From the NCBI GenBank assembly GCA_030740295.1, contig JASLXP010000170.1, positions 1 through 11,265 on the forward strand: 11,265 nt of DNA, in the 5' to 3' direction. The DNA comes from Planctomycetota bacterium. Lineage in GTDB: Bacteria > Planctomycetota > PUPC01 > JACPCR01. Position 1 is the first letter of the stretch, and each line of letters starts with the position of its first letter. The translations under genes were made by a program, and so were the position numbers. This document shows, one piece after another, positions 1 to 7,621 of this stretch. The notes beneath the pieces are model-generated. The model worked only from the letters and a program-made list of their open reading frames with translations, did no database searches and was not told the origin of the DNA.

Positions 1-1484
1 CGCCAGGTGGGAGTTACGAGCTCTGCGTCTTCAAAGATAGCAGTGGGGAATTTGAAGTTGTGCGCGTTGAAAGAAGATTTGAGGAAGGTTGCCCTTCGGG
101 CCGTCTGATGAAACTCTTGTGCGTCCGGAGATTTCTGAAAGAGAGCCAGGGCCCTGGGGGCAGCTTTGTCCCTTTGGAGCGCGCTGGACGGATTTGGGCT
201 CTTCACCTGATCCGCCGGAAACGGCGCGTCCGTTGATAAGAGCGAAAAGATCTCGTCTACAGCGTCAGAAGAAGTTTCAGGTATTTCAGCGGGGACGAGC
301 TCGGTGATACTACCTTTGCGCATGAGCTTTCTCGAATCTGTCACCCGATAAGACTCAGTCATCCAGCCCACTGCCTGGAGCAAGATCATGAGCTGATCCT
401 GCCGGCTGGTAGACGAAAGGAATGCATAGTGGAGAGCATTCGCAGTGGTCGTGGCATGGAGAGGCCGAGTGCCCAACCGATTGTCAACGCTTCGGATGAT
501 GTGCTCCGCTGCGAGCAAATGGACGCTATCCCAGATGGCGCCGGCTGCGGCTCGGTTTCGTGCCAGTTGTGTCATCGCCAATCCGCATGCTGGTCCGACC
601 TTTCCCTCTCTCATCGGAGACAGCAGAGCCAGTGTGGCTTCACGGTTTGGGCGGGCGGTCGTCCAATCAGGCGCCAAGCGCTTCACGTGTTTTTCTGCTC
701 GTTCAAGATTAGAGAAGTATGACTGCCGTTGAAGATCTTCCCGGCCGTAAGGGCTGTAAAGCTGGTGGATGACAAAGCGCAGCATCGGCTCGGAATACTT
801 TGGTCCAATCGTCTGTACAACTCGCCAGCAGTTGGCAACGGCAATTGCCTTGTGCCCAATGAATCCCCAGTCGCGGGCCGCATAATGCCACAGGCGTTGC
901 ATGGTCTGCTGCAATCCCATACTGCGCGCTACGGCAATCACCGCACCTTCGGACCGTTCGGCATCAAGTTCTCTCATTGCCAGATCAAATTCATCAATGG
1001 CTCTTTCTGCCTCCGGCAGTTTGCCTCTGAGCTCAGGCAAAGCCGCGGAAGGGAACTCGTCCTGGGCACGCTTGTAGGAATCCAGCGCCCAGAAGAGTGG
1101 CAGCAGACGATCCTCCGGGTTCGCATCAAGACTCATCTGATGCGCCGAGTGGATGGCATAGACTTCGTGATGTGAATTGCCCTTGCGAATCGTGGCCAGA
1201 AAAAGTGCGGCCATAAACCTTCTATAGGAAAGGCCGCGTTTCAGTTGCTCGATCAGAACAGAAACACATTTCTCTCGAGGTGCCTTTTCAATACGACGGA
1301 CGAGCGGCTCTATCTCACTACTGAATCGAATCATGTCGGCAATCTTGCCCTCTTCTGCTCCTGCTATTGACATGGGAAACAGTTTACTGAGTTCGCCCAA
1401 TCCGACGACTGTGCAACTGGTGCCAACGCCCATCAGGAAACTCCTTCTTGATGAATCGGTTTGTGATGGAGTTTCGTCTTTCAT
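1..1484 (-). CDS. Tat-exported protein of an uncharacterised alpha-helical family (3' end outside window)
   Basis: The reading frame is open from an ATG at 1484 to the left edge without a stop: 494 complete codons and an unfinished C-terminus. The N-terminus is a twin-arginine signal (SRRSFL at residues 12-17, then a hydrophobic stretch to about residue 40, and a possible AGA cleavage site near 43), so export of a folded, perhaps cofactor-bearing protein is expected. The body is mostly helical and rich in spaced histidines (H105, H106, H112, H115, H200, H211, H322, H328, H343, H352). From memory, segments such as AALFLATIR (93-101), LPLFWALDSYK (128-138), ARDWGFIGHKAIAVANCWR (203-221) and NALHYAFL (349-356) match a Tat-signal family of unknown function common in Planctomycetota. 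I could not verify this by search. The start has an AAAGAG-like site 6 nt upstream, and a TGA lies upstream in frame. It follows the methyltransferase gene by 94 nt and may share its transcript. Function unknown. Confidence 0.9.
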   Translation of the reverse strand, partial: MKDETPSQTDSSRRSFLMGVGTSCTVVGLGELSKLFPMSIAGAEEGKIADMIRFSSEIEPLVRRIEKAPREKCVSVLIEQLKRGLSYRRFMAALFLATIRKGNSHHEVYAIHSAHQMSLDANPEDRLLPLFWALDSYKRAQDEFPSAALPELRGKLPEAERAIDEFDLAMRELDAERSEGAVIAVARSMGLQQTMQRLWHYAARDWGFIGHKAIAVANCWRVVQTIGPKYSEPMLRFVIHQLYSPYGREDLQRQSYFSNLERAEKHVKRLAPDWTTARPNREATLALLSPMREGKVGPACGLAMTQLARNRAAAGAIWDSVHLLAAEHIIRSVDNRLGTRPLHATTTANALHYAFLSSTSRQDQLMILLQAVGWMTESYRVTDSRKLMRKGSITELVPAEIPETSSDAVDEIFSLLSTDAPFPADQVKSPNPSSALQRDKAAPRALALFQKSPDAQEFHQTARRATFLKSSFNAHNFKFPTAIFEDAELVTPTW

Positions 1485-1578
1485 GAGATGCTCTTTCAGC
1501 TCAGTCAGATTCTCGATATCGGAAAGACCAGCTTTGGCAACATCGAAGACAAAGTGCCCACCGCGTCTTCATGTTCTT

Positions 1579-2346
1579 TTACGAGGCGCCGCTCCGGTGT
1601 GCTACCATCCGGACAAAGCCGAGGTACTCACCGTTGTCTCTTCGAAGCGATTCCAGGTCATCTCCGCTGGGCGAATTACGGCTGCCGTAAAGCTCGAGGA
1701 ATTCTTCCCAGCGTACCCAGAGAGACCAACCGTCCGGTAACTCTTCGGCCAGCTCGACGTCCAGGCCCGGTGCGCGCTCCCAATGATTGCGCCACCAGTT
1801 GACAGAATTCAGCCAATGCCATGTTTCTTTGCTGAGATGTGCGGGCAACGGAGGCACTTCCCGAATGGAAGCCGGAGAAATGATGCCAATCCGGCCCCCA
1901 GGCTTGAGAAGCTTCAACATATGGAATTCCAGGTAGTGAACATCAGTACCGTAATAGTGGTAGCTGTCCATGCTGACAATAGCGTCGAAGTAGTCATCGG
2001 CGAAAGGCAGGTTATGTGCCTCAGCATGGACTGGGAACACGCTGTCTTCCAGGCCCGCTTCGCGGATGCGAGCAAGATTCTCCGACGCGCTGATCCACAG
2101 GTCCGTCGCCCAGACCTGGACGCCGAACTCCTTTGCCAGAAAAATGGAGCTCATTGCGGTGCCGCAGCCCATGTCGAGTACGCGCATCCCTGGCTCGATG
2201 GTCATGACCTGACAGAGAGATTCGGTCAACAACAAAACGTTCGGCCCCATTTCATTCTTCACAACCCAGTGCATGTCATAGGTTGATGAAAGAGGGAAGC
2301 CGTCGACCAGGTATTTGTCCGTTAATTCGTCGTCGTGTGTCTTCAC
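1579..2346 (-). CDS. Class I SAM-dependent methyltransferase
   Basis: A 255-residue cytoplasmic protein with a complete Rossmann-type methyltransferase core. Motif I is VLDMGCGTA (56-64), the acidic residue that would bind the SAM ribose is D82 (ATDLW), a post-motif segment is LPFADDYFDAIVSMD (113-127), and LKPGG (147-151) precedes strand 5. The tail is Trp-rich (WHWL, NWWRNHW, W207, W210, W213). It resembles, from memory, a widespread 'type 11/25' subfamily found in Chloroflexi and Firmicutes whose substrate is unknown; small molecule, lipid or sugar are all possible. The start is GTG: the codon directly upstream in frame is TAA, so no longer start exists, and GGAG lies 8 nt before the GTG. 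It sits 62 nt after the sialidase-like gene and 94 nt before the Tat-protein gene, all on the minus strand, so co-transcription is likely. Nothing in the sequence ties it to polysaccharide modification. Confidence 0.93.
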   Translation of the reverse strand: MKTHDDELTDKYLVDGFPLSSTYDMHWVVKNEMGPNVLLLTESLCQVMTIEPGMRVLDMGCGTAMSSIFLAKEFGVQVWATDLWISASENLARIREAGLEDSVFPVHAEAHNLPFADDYFDAIVSMDSYHYYGTDVHYLEFHMLKLLKPGGRIGIISPASIREVPPLPAHLSKETWHWLNSVNWWRNHWERAPGLDVELAEELPDGWSLWVRWEEFLELYGSRNSPSGDDLESLRRDNGEYLGFVRMVAHRSGAS

Positions 2347-2354
2347 TTATATGT

Positions 2355-2358
2355 CTCC
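2355..2358 (-). promoter_or_regulatory. Ribosome binding site GGAG for the GTG-start methyltransferase
   Basis: On the minus strand GGAG is followed by an 8-nt AT-rich spacer and GTG. Together with the in-frame TAA immediately before the GTG, this fixes the non-ATG start. Confidence 0.75.
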
Positions 2359-2408
2359 AGGATTCAATGGTCTTCTTCGCACCTCGTTATTGCGGATCGC
2401 TATATCCG

Positions 2409-3476
2409 TCAGCCGCGACAGGTCAAATTAAGTACGAAAGACTGGAGCTTCAGCGAGATCTGTGCGCCTTGGCGTTCGTAGTAAGTAACGTAGGTGCGAT
2501 CGCCGATGAAGTTGAGACTGGGGTAGGAGAAGTCGCGTTCCGGATCAGTCTCCAGATTGGCTAAAGCAGACCAGCTTTCTCCTTCGTCGTGTGAGATACC
2601 GATCGTCAGCGGCGTCCTGTCCCGAGCGTGGGCGCCGGGACGGTTTTGATTCCAAACGATAATCAAGGCCCCAAGTGAAGGGGCACGGCGGACCGCGCAA
2701 GGCGACTGTACGGAGAGCAGATCGCGTTGGGGAACGGGATCGGTCCAGGTCTCTCCCTGGTCGTGCGAAATTGACCGATACTGGAAGCCTGCGTCGGTCC
2801 GGATCAGCATGAGCAGGTGGCCGTCACGGCGTTCGACGACATATGGCTCCATAGCGCCGCGTCCTGGCCCGGCCAGGATTGTGCGACTGACCTGCCAGGT
2901 TTCAGCGTCGTCGTCAGAGAGCAGACACCAGGCTCGCAAGTCTTGTCCCTTTACGTCCTCCCGATCCCACGGCCAGGGCGACGAAACCGCCAGAAGCAGA
3001 CGCCCGGTGCTCAGCCGCACGAGCCGATTGTTGAGTGCAATGTGCCGACCGGGCGGTGGAGGTGACACGCGCACCGGCGTGGACCACACAGATTCGCTTT
3101 CTCCGACCGCCGACTCGTCCGTGCAGGACGTCATGCCGACCCATGCCTCTGTGGGAGTTGTGCGGCAGCGCATGAGCATAACGATACGGCCGTCGCGCCG
3201 CCTGATCATGCTTGGCATGCGCAGCGTCTTGACAGGCCCGAACGGCATGGCGACAGGGAACGGCTCGGACCAGCATCGGCCTCCGTCATCCGAAAGAACA
3301 CCCATCACGCGGGAGTCGTCTGTGTCATGTGTGCCCGTGTACCACTGGGAAAACGCCAGGAACAACCTTCCGTCTGCCAACTCCATAATGTCGGCGCCCA
3401 TGTTGCGCGGGTAAGTATCCGACGCGGCAAACACGGTCTGCTCATGCCTGTCGATGAATGGTTCCTGCCTGGTCAT
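2409..3476 (-). CDS. Sialidase-like BNR/Asp-box beta-propeller protein
   Basis: A 355-residue six-bladed-propeller protein of the exo-alpha-sialidase (BNR repeat, GH33-like) superfamily. Asp-box motifs (SxDxGxxW) lie at 62-69, 237-244 and 295-302, with a degenerate copy (Ala for Gly) at 187-194. Other family features are NMGADIMELADGR (25-37), RMPSMIRRRDGR (86-97), NNRLVRLSTGR (149-159), a repeated Arg-bearing blade edge (LIRTDAGFQYRS, 224-235), SPCAVRR (258-264) and YVTYYE near 329-334, which could carry the Tyr/Glu pair. The frame continues upstream to a TTG at 3581 and an ATG at 3506, but the ATG at 3476 has the best ribosome site (AGAGG, 4-nt spacer), while the ATG at 3506 has CAGAG abutting it. 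With either start I see no signal peptide, so a cytoplasmic location is implied. That suits processing of an imported oligosaccharide, or a non-sialidase hydrolase role. Substrate unproven. First gene of a probable minus-strand operon. Confidence 0.93.
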   Translation of the reverse strand: MTRQEPFIDRHEQTVFAASDTYPRNMGADIMELADGRLFLAFSQWYTGTHDTDDSRVMGVLSDDGGRCWSEPFPVAMPFGPVKTLRMPSMIRRRDGRIVMLMRCRTTPTEAWVGMTSCTDESAVGESESVWSTPVRVSPPPPGRHIALNNRLVRLSTGRLLLAVSSPWPWDREDVKGQDLRAWCLLSDDDAETWQVSRTILAGPGRGAMEPYVVERRDGHLLMLIRTDAGFQYRSISHDQGETWTDPVPQRDLLSVQSPCAVRRAPSLGALIIVWNQNRPGAHARDRTPLTIGISHDEGESWSALANLETDPERDFSYPSLNFIGDRTYVTYYERQGAQISLKLQSFVLNLTCRG

Positions 3477-3660
3477 GTTTCCTCTCGCGAAGTATGGTCC
3501 TTTCATCTCTGTGTGACAAGAGGACGGAACGTCCAGGGCGGCAGTTAGCATTTTGCATACTTCCGCCTCAGCGGGTAACAATCACCCCTTGGCGAATAAA
3601 ATAATGATTTCTGGATAGGGCCTGCATCCACAACGCCCAATGTCCAATAAGGAGAATCTG
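3477..3660. promoter_or_regulatory. Divergent intergenic region between the sialidase-like and Nif3-like genes
   Basis: These 184 bp must hold promoters for both divergent genes. Directly visible are a 13-nt inverted repeat (GGACG-gaa-CGTCC, 3522-3534) in the leader of the sialidase-like gene and an AT-rich stretch around 3598-3609 (aataaaataatg) that could serve as a -10 region. I could not find a convincing paired -35/-10 on either strand, so promoter positions are not called. Confidence 0.4.
3649..3654 (+). promoter_or_regulatory. Ribosome binding site AAGGAG for the Nif3-like gene
   Basis: AAGGAG with a 6-nt spacer before the ATG at 3661. It selects this start over an in-frame ATG at 3640, which has no such site. 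Confidence 0.85.
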
Positions 3661-4455
3661 ATGCCAAAAGTAAACGATGTTCTTGAACACTTTCTTTCTC
3701 GCTGTGATTGGATCGACAGGGAGAAGACCGTCGACCGGGTGATCATTGGTGATTCAGCAAAAGAGGTCGATCATTGTCTGGTGACCTGGATGCCGAGCCT
3801 GAAGGCGCTCCAAACGATGGTCGAACGTGGCATCAATTTCATGATCTGCCACGAGCCCACCTTCTGGAATCATCGCGATGACAAGCCCGACAGCGACCCG
3901 GGTTCGAAAGAAAAGCAGGAGTTTATCGAAAAACACGACCTGGTGATCGTTCGTAATCACGATTGTTGGGACAAATGGCCGGACATTGGCATCCCATGGT
4001 CGTGGGCAGAGTTTCTTGGCATCGAAGGTGCCCCCGTTGAAATCGGAGCTAACGGTTACCAGCACCGGTACGACATCGAACCGGTGGGCCTCGACGAATT
4101 CGCCGGCAGGATTGCAGATAGTTGCCGATCGATTGGTGAGCCAATGGTTCAGGTCACCGGGGGTAGTGACATGAAAGTCTCACGCATTGGCATCGGTACC
4201 GGCTGCGGGTGTGACATCAAGACTTACATCGAAATGGGCTGCGACTGCTCGATCGTCTGTGACGATGGCTCCTGTTACTGGTCAAACATTCAGAGAGCCG
4301 AAGACCTGGGGCATCCGGTCATTCGCGTCAATCACGGCACTTCCGAGGAGTACGGTATGGTCACCATGACGAAGTACATCAACGATAACATTGATGGGTT
4401 GACTGCCGAGCACCTCCCGCACGGCAGCACGTTTCGTCTGGTCCCGGGAAGCTGA
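3661..4455 (+). CDS. Nif3-like (DUF34) dinuclear metal-centre protein, Cys-rich variant
   Basis: A 264-residue protein of the Nif3/YbgI family (Pfam NIF3), which forms toroidal hexamers with a two-metal site; cellular function is poorly defined (often labelled GTP cyclohydrolase I type 2). Visible landmarks are IIGDSAKEV near the N-terminus, MICHEPTFW (61-69) at the place of the usual HHP motif, RNHDCWD (98-104) with a likely ligand D101, and VNHGTSEE (223-230) giving H225 and E229 in the family's H-x3-E spacing. The first His of HHP is Cys63 here. A glycine/cysteine-rich segment (C182, C184, C194, C196, C200, C205) covers the region of the family's G-rich 'TGE' loop. From memory, a THEPTFY-type subfamily exists, so the change is probably a subfamily trait rather than damage. 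Monocistronic by appearance: divergent from the sialidase-like gene and convergent with the beta-helix gene. Confidence 0.92.
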   Translation: MPKVNDVLEHFLSRCDWIDREKTVDRVIIGDSAKEVDHCLVTWMPSLKALQTMVERGINFMICHEPTFWNHRDDKPDSDPGSKEKQEFIEKHDLVIVRNHDCWDKWPDIGIPWSWAEFLGIEGAPVEIGANGYQHRYDIEPVGLDEFAGRIADSCRSIGEPMVQVTGGSDMKVSRIGIGTGCGCDIKTYIEMGCDCSIVCDDGSCYWSNIQRAEDLGHPVIRVNHGTSEEYGMVTMTKYINDNIDGLTAEHLPHGSTFRLVPGS

Positions 4456-4553
4456 GCCCAGGTGTAGTTGATGGACGGCCGTCTGCAGGGCGCTCTTCCG
4501 ACGTCTGAGCTATGGGCTTGGGTGCACCGCCACAAAGGCACCGTATTTCGGCA
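4456..4553. other. Convergent intergenic region without a clear terminator
   Basis: This is the 98-bp space between the converging Nif3-like and beta-helix genes. It contains a perfect 10-bp palindrome GACGGCCGTC (4474-4483) but no T-run on either side, so an intrinsic terminator cannot be called. No small coding frame stands out. Confidence 0.4.
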
Positions 4554-7500
4554 TCATTCCTTTACACCGAATGCCCCGATAGTCGCGCCGTTTTCACCTG
4601 CTCCAAGGTTAGGACTATCCGGCATGAGCCGAAAATCCCGGTTCATTGGATCGGCGTACATCGGGTGTTTGAAGATCGAATTCTTATCCTGGCCTGTCGC
4701 TTTCTGCCATGCCTTCAGGCTGTTGTATCGTTTGCCGTTGAGGCTGATAACCGCCTTTGAGCCCACCCGTAAAACTTGCTGAGTCACTTCAATCTTGTCG
4801 CCAGGCTCGGGCTTTCTCAGCACAGTGCCGAGGTTGTTGTAATCGCTGGAAAATGTTTCGAATTCTTCGGCTTTCTGTGTGCTCACGACATACTGGTCAT
4901 TCCCGCTGAAACAGAATGAGTTATTACGACTTATCGAGCCTTCCGCGGAAAAAGTGAAGTGCACTGCGCCATACATATTTTTCAAAATAGTATTGTGCGT
5001 GATGCGGGAGTTTGGCGATTTCAAAAGATAAATGCCCTGTTCAATCGCGAAAATCAGATTTCCGTGGCCGGTAAAACCAGGGGAGCGGAAGGCAAATACG
5101 CCTGAGCCAACCGGCCAGCCCATCCAGAAGTTGTTCCAGATTCTGCAGTTCTTAACCGTTACGCCGGGCGAGTCGGTCATATATATACCGGCCCGGCCAA
5201 ACCAGCGGATCTCAAGTCCGTCGAAGACAACATTTGGAGCATTTACTAATTCCACGCAGGCTTTGGCTTCCTGTCTGCCGTCGAGAATGACCGTTCCCTT
5301 TTTTTGTGGCTCGATAGTGATGGGGGCTCCCTCCAATCCGCCGTGGCTCATGGAGCACTGCCCGGGATAGAGCCCGGGCTTCAGAACAATCCGATCCCCC
5401 GGTAAAGCGCGATCCACGGCAAACTGAAGCGTCCGCCATGGCTTCGATTCAACGCCGCGACTGTCCTTGTCCGCGCCGTCTGGCGAAACAGACCACGTTT
5501 TTGAATCACCCTCTACCTTGAGAACTGCATCTTCCGTGATCGTCTGATTGCCTACCTCATCCTGAAGCACGAGGCGATAGTGGTAGACTTGCCCGGTCTC
5601 AACAGTAGGAGAGAGCAGAACGAGGTTATTCGTCACTTTCGGGTGCCTGTGAACCGCGACCCAGTCGCCTCCGTCATTTGCCAACCATTTTCTTTGCACG
5701 CCATCGGGCTGTTTGAAAACAGAACCATAATTCTTGTCTTTGCCAAATTCGACGCTCGCAAAGCAGGGAATGTCTGTTTCGAAAGAAACAATGGCGCCGT
5801 AACGGTTGGAGTAAACAACGGGCTTGGTCTTTAGCTTCGGCCCCTGATTCGACAGACGGATTAGTATGGATTCTGGTTTTGACCAGTTGCCGGCCACGTC
5901 AGAAACCTGAACGGTGATGTAGGTCATGGTCTCACCTTCAGGCAAAGTGATCGGCTTCAAATGTTGAAAGGGCTCCGATTTACTCCATCCGCCTCTACCT
6001 GTTTTCAGTTTCATCTCAGCAGGCCTGCTAATGTAGTCCATGGCTTCGATTTCAAGGACTACCTCCCTCTTTGTAGTAACCCATTCGCCTTCGCGTCCTT
6101 CCGGCGGCAGCTCACGCACGAGATTGCGGCCGCCGCCAATCCAGGGATCTCTCTCGAAATACAGCTCGCCGTTGCCACCCGCGCGTTTCGCAGGTTTGGA
6201 TGCGCTCAGTTTCAGCGAAGGGGGCTGCGAATCTTTGAATCCTGGAGCCACTACTCCGTATGCGCCGCAGTATTCCTTTTTGGGGCCCAGCTCGGACACC
6301 GGGCTGTCAGGCAAGAGTTGGTAATCTTGCGTAGCAGGCGAAAGAAACCTCGGGTCGGCAACCAGGTTGTGGGCACCGGTGCCAAACTTGCGCGGCCCTC
6401 GCAGCGCGTGCCTCAATGACCCTGGATTCGGGCAATCCCAGAAACAGTTGTAGTCCACCTCATTCGTTGTATTGAGGTTATTTGCGCCGAGGAGGGGAGT
6501 GGCAAAACCAGAAACGATGTTGAACCTGAAAATAGAATCAGGGTGCCAGCCAGTGCAACCGATGCCGTGTGCGATGCCTTCAAGAACAGTGTTGTGCTCT
6601 ACGATAAATCTACTGAGCTTGCACTTTACAAATATGCCGGCGCTGTAACCCACACAGAGATTGCGCCGGACCTCGCCTTCAAAGGCCGGATAGTAAAACT
6701 GAATGGCGCAATCATCCTGAGGATAGGAGGGAACCATGAAGTCATCGCGAATCTTAAACAGGCGGTTGTCTTCAATGATTGGCCTCTGTCCTTGTGAGTA
6801 GACCCCGCCGGCAACATCATCTGCGCGGCAACGCACGATCCGTACACCGGGCGGCTCCATCATGATCTGATAGCCGCGGAAACAATTAGAGACTTTGCAG
6901 TCTTCGGCAATCGTATTCGCGCCGCGAAATTCAACGCCCGCAGACCAACGCCAACTGAGGTAGTTGCGAATGACTAATCCGCGAACAGTGATGTTTGGCC
7001 GCCAGAGCGTGATGCCGTTGATGCCGCGTGTCATACCGATGTCGTGTTTCTCAGGCGGCTGTCCGTCCGATGTATGAAAATACAGATAGTTGCCAACGAA
7101 TGTGAAGCTGGCGGGAAACTGCTCAACGGACTCGATACCAGGTACCAGGGTGTATCTCTTTCGAGTATCCGTTTCCCACATGTGTGATTTCCGAAACGGG
7201 TTAGATCTGGCAGTAATGCGATAGACGCCCGCCTTGCCCGCGACCTCATCGGCTTTATCGATAATTCGGCCGCCATCGAACAGGACCTTTTCATATGTTC
7301 CGGTGGTCTTGTCAGTGGCTGCACGAATCAAGATGTGCGGGCGTGGTCCGCCGAGGCGGTCTGTGTTGTTGCCAATTTGCACATCACCGGGATAGATGCC
7401 CGCATGGATGATGATTTCAGAGGGCTCTGTCCTGTCCCAGACGAGCTGTACGGCTCGCCTGAGCGTATTTACAGGCTTTTCAGCAGTGCCGGGATTGTGG

Positions 7501-7601
7501 TGTGTTCCACCAGGAGCGACATGGATAGGATTGGCCGAAATGGTTGCTGCCAGAACGCAGACGGCACAGAAAAGCTGGCCGCGTTTCACTTGTCTTTCCA
7601 T
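4554..7601 (-). CDS. Secreted protein with two right-handed beta-helix domains and Ig/FN3-like linkers
   Basis: About 1015 residues (1023 if the ATG at 7625 is used). Numbering here follows the longer form. A signal peptide (basic stretch, LFCAVCVLAATISA, cleavage near 31) sends it out of the cytoplasm. Domain 1 (about 34-458) and domain 2 (about 711-1021) are parallel beta-helices of the pectate-lyase-like class. Each opens with a xVxPxGxxxxxxGxxxxPxxTLxxAV pattern followed by GxYPG (77-80 and 751-755), and each closes with ADP...L.PDSP...G...GA.GV (423-458 and 991-1021). Between them lie an Ig-like module (about 515-592, ending VQVSDVAGNWS) and an FN3-like module (about 600-705). Beta-helix proteins of this type are often polysaccharide lyases, hydrolases or epimerases, but I see no diagnostic catalytic signature, so a binding role is possible. 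The start at 7601 has GGGAG with a 7-nt spacer; the start at 7625 overlaps the previous stop as ATGA. Last gene of the run. Confidence 0.93.
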   Translation of the reverse strand: MERQVKRGQLFCAVCVLAATISANPIHVAPGGTHHNPGTAEKPVNTLRRAVQLVWDRTEPSEIIIHAGIYPGDVQIGNNTDRLGGPRPHILIRAATDKTTGTYEKVLFDGGRIIDKADEVAGKAGVYRITARSNPFRKSHMWETDTRKRYTLVPGIESVEQFPASFTFVGNYLYFHTSDGQPPEKHDIGMTRGINGITLWRPNITVRGLVIRNYLSWRWSAGVEFRGANTIAEDCKVSNCFRGYQIMMEPPGVRIVRCRADDVAGGVYSQGQRPIIEDNRLFKIRDDFMVPSYPQDDCAIQFYYPAFEGEVRRNLCVGYSAGIFVKCKLSRFIVEHNTVLEGIAHGIGCTGWHPDSIFRFNIVSGFATPLLGANNLNTTNEVDYNCFWDCPNPGSLRHALRGPRKFGTGAHNLVADPRFLSPATQDYQLLPDSPVSELGPKKEYCGAYGVVAPGFKDSQPPSLKLSASKPAKRAGGNGELYFERDPWIGGGRNLVRELPPEGREGEWVTTKREVVLEIEAMDYISRPAEMKLKTGRGGWSKSEPFQHLKPITLPEGETMTYITVQVSDVAGNWSKPESILIRLSNQGPKLKTKPVVYSNRYGAIVSFETDIPCFASVEFGKDKNYGSVFKQPDGVQRKWLANDGGDWVAVHRHPKVTNNLVLLSPTVETGQVYHYRLVLQDEVGNQTITEDAVLKVEGDSKTWSVSPDGADKDSRGVESKPWRTLQFAVDRALPGDRIVLKPGLYPGQCSMSHGGLEGAPITIEPQKKGTVILDGRQEAKACVELVNAPNVVFDGLEIRWFGRAGIYMTDSPGVTVKNCRIWNNFWMGWPVGSGVFAFRSPGFTGHGNLIFAIEQGIYLLKSPNSRITHNTILKNMYGAVHFTFSAEGSISRNNSFCFSGNDQYVVSTQKAEEFETFSSDYNNLGTVLRKPEPGDKIEVTQQVLRVGSKAVISLNGKRYNSLKAWQKATGQDKNSIFKHPMYADPMNRDFRLMPDSPNLGAGENGATIGAFGVKE

Positions 7602-7608
7602 GTCAATG

Positions 7609-7613
7609 CTCCC
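7609..7613 (-). promoter_or_regulatory. Ribosome binding site GGGAG favouring the 7601 start of the beta-helix gene
   Basis: GGGAG, 7-nt spacer, ATG at 7601 on the minus strand. The alternative ATG at 7625 has only GAG 8 nt upstream but forms a 4-nt overlap with the preceding stop codon. Confidence 0.6.
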
Positions 7614-7621
7614 GGCCTGGT

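Noticed and set aside
729..1175. Plus-strand open frame of 148 codons, and neighbours at 429-722 and 1333-1740
   Set aside because: They lie antisense to the Tat-signal protein, which is open over the whole interval and has a coherent signal peptide and family-like motifs; the plus-strand translations have no recognisable features.
2393..2408. Hairpin CGGAT-cgctat-ATCCG directly after the sialidase stop, as a terminator
   Set aside because: Only a 5-bp stem and no T-run; the methyltransferase gene follows closely on the same strand, so termination here is unlikely.
2809..3414. Plus-strand open frame of 201 codons
   Set aside because: Antisense to the sialidase-like gene with its Asp boxes. 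The Ser/Arg/Pro-rich translation is typical of a shadow frame.
3477..3581. Longer start for the sialidase-like protein (TTG 3581 or ATG 3506)
   Set aside because: Neither has a properly spaced ribosome site, and the added residues bring no signal peptide or family motif; ATG 3476 has AGAGG upstream.
4474..4483. Palindrome GACGGCCGTC as a bidirectional terminator between convergent genes
   Set aside because: It has no loop and no flanking T-run on either strand; probably a chance palindrome.
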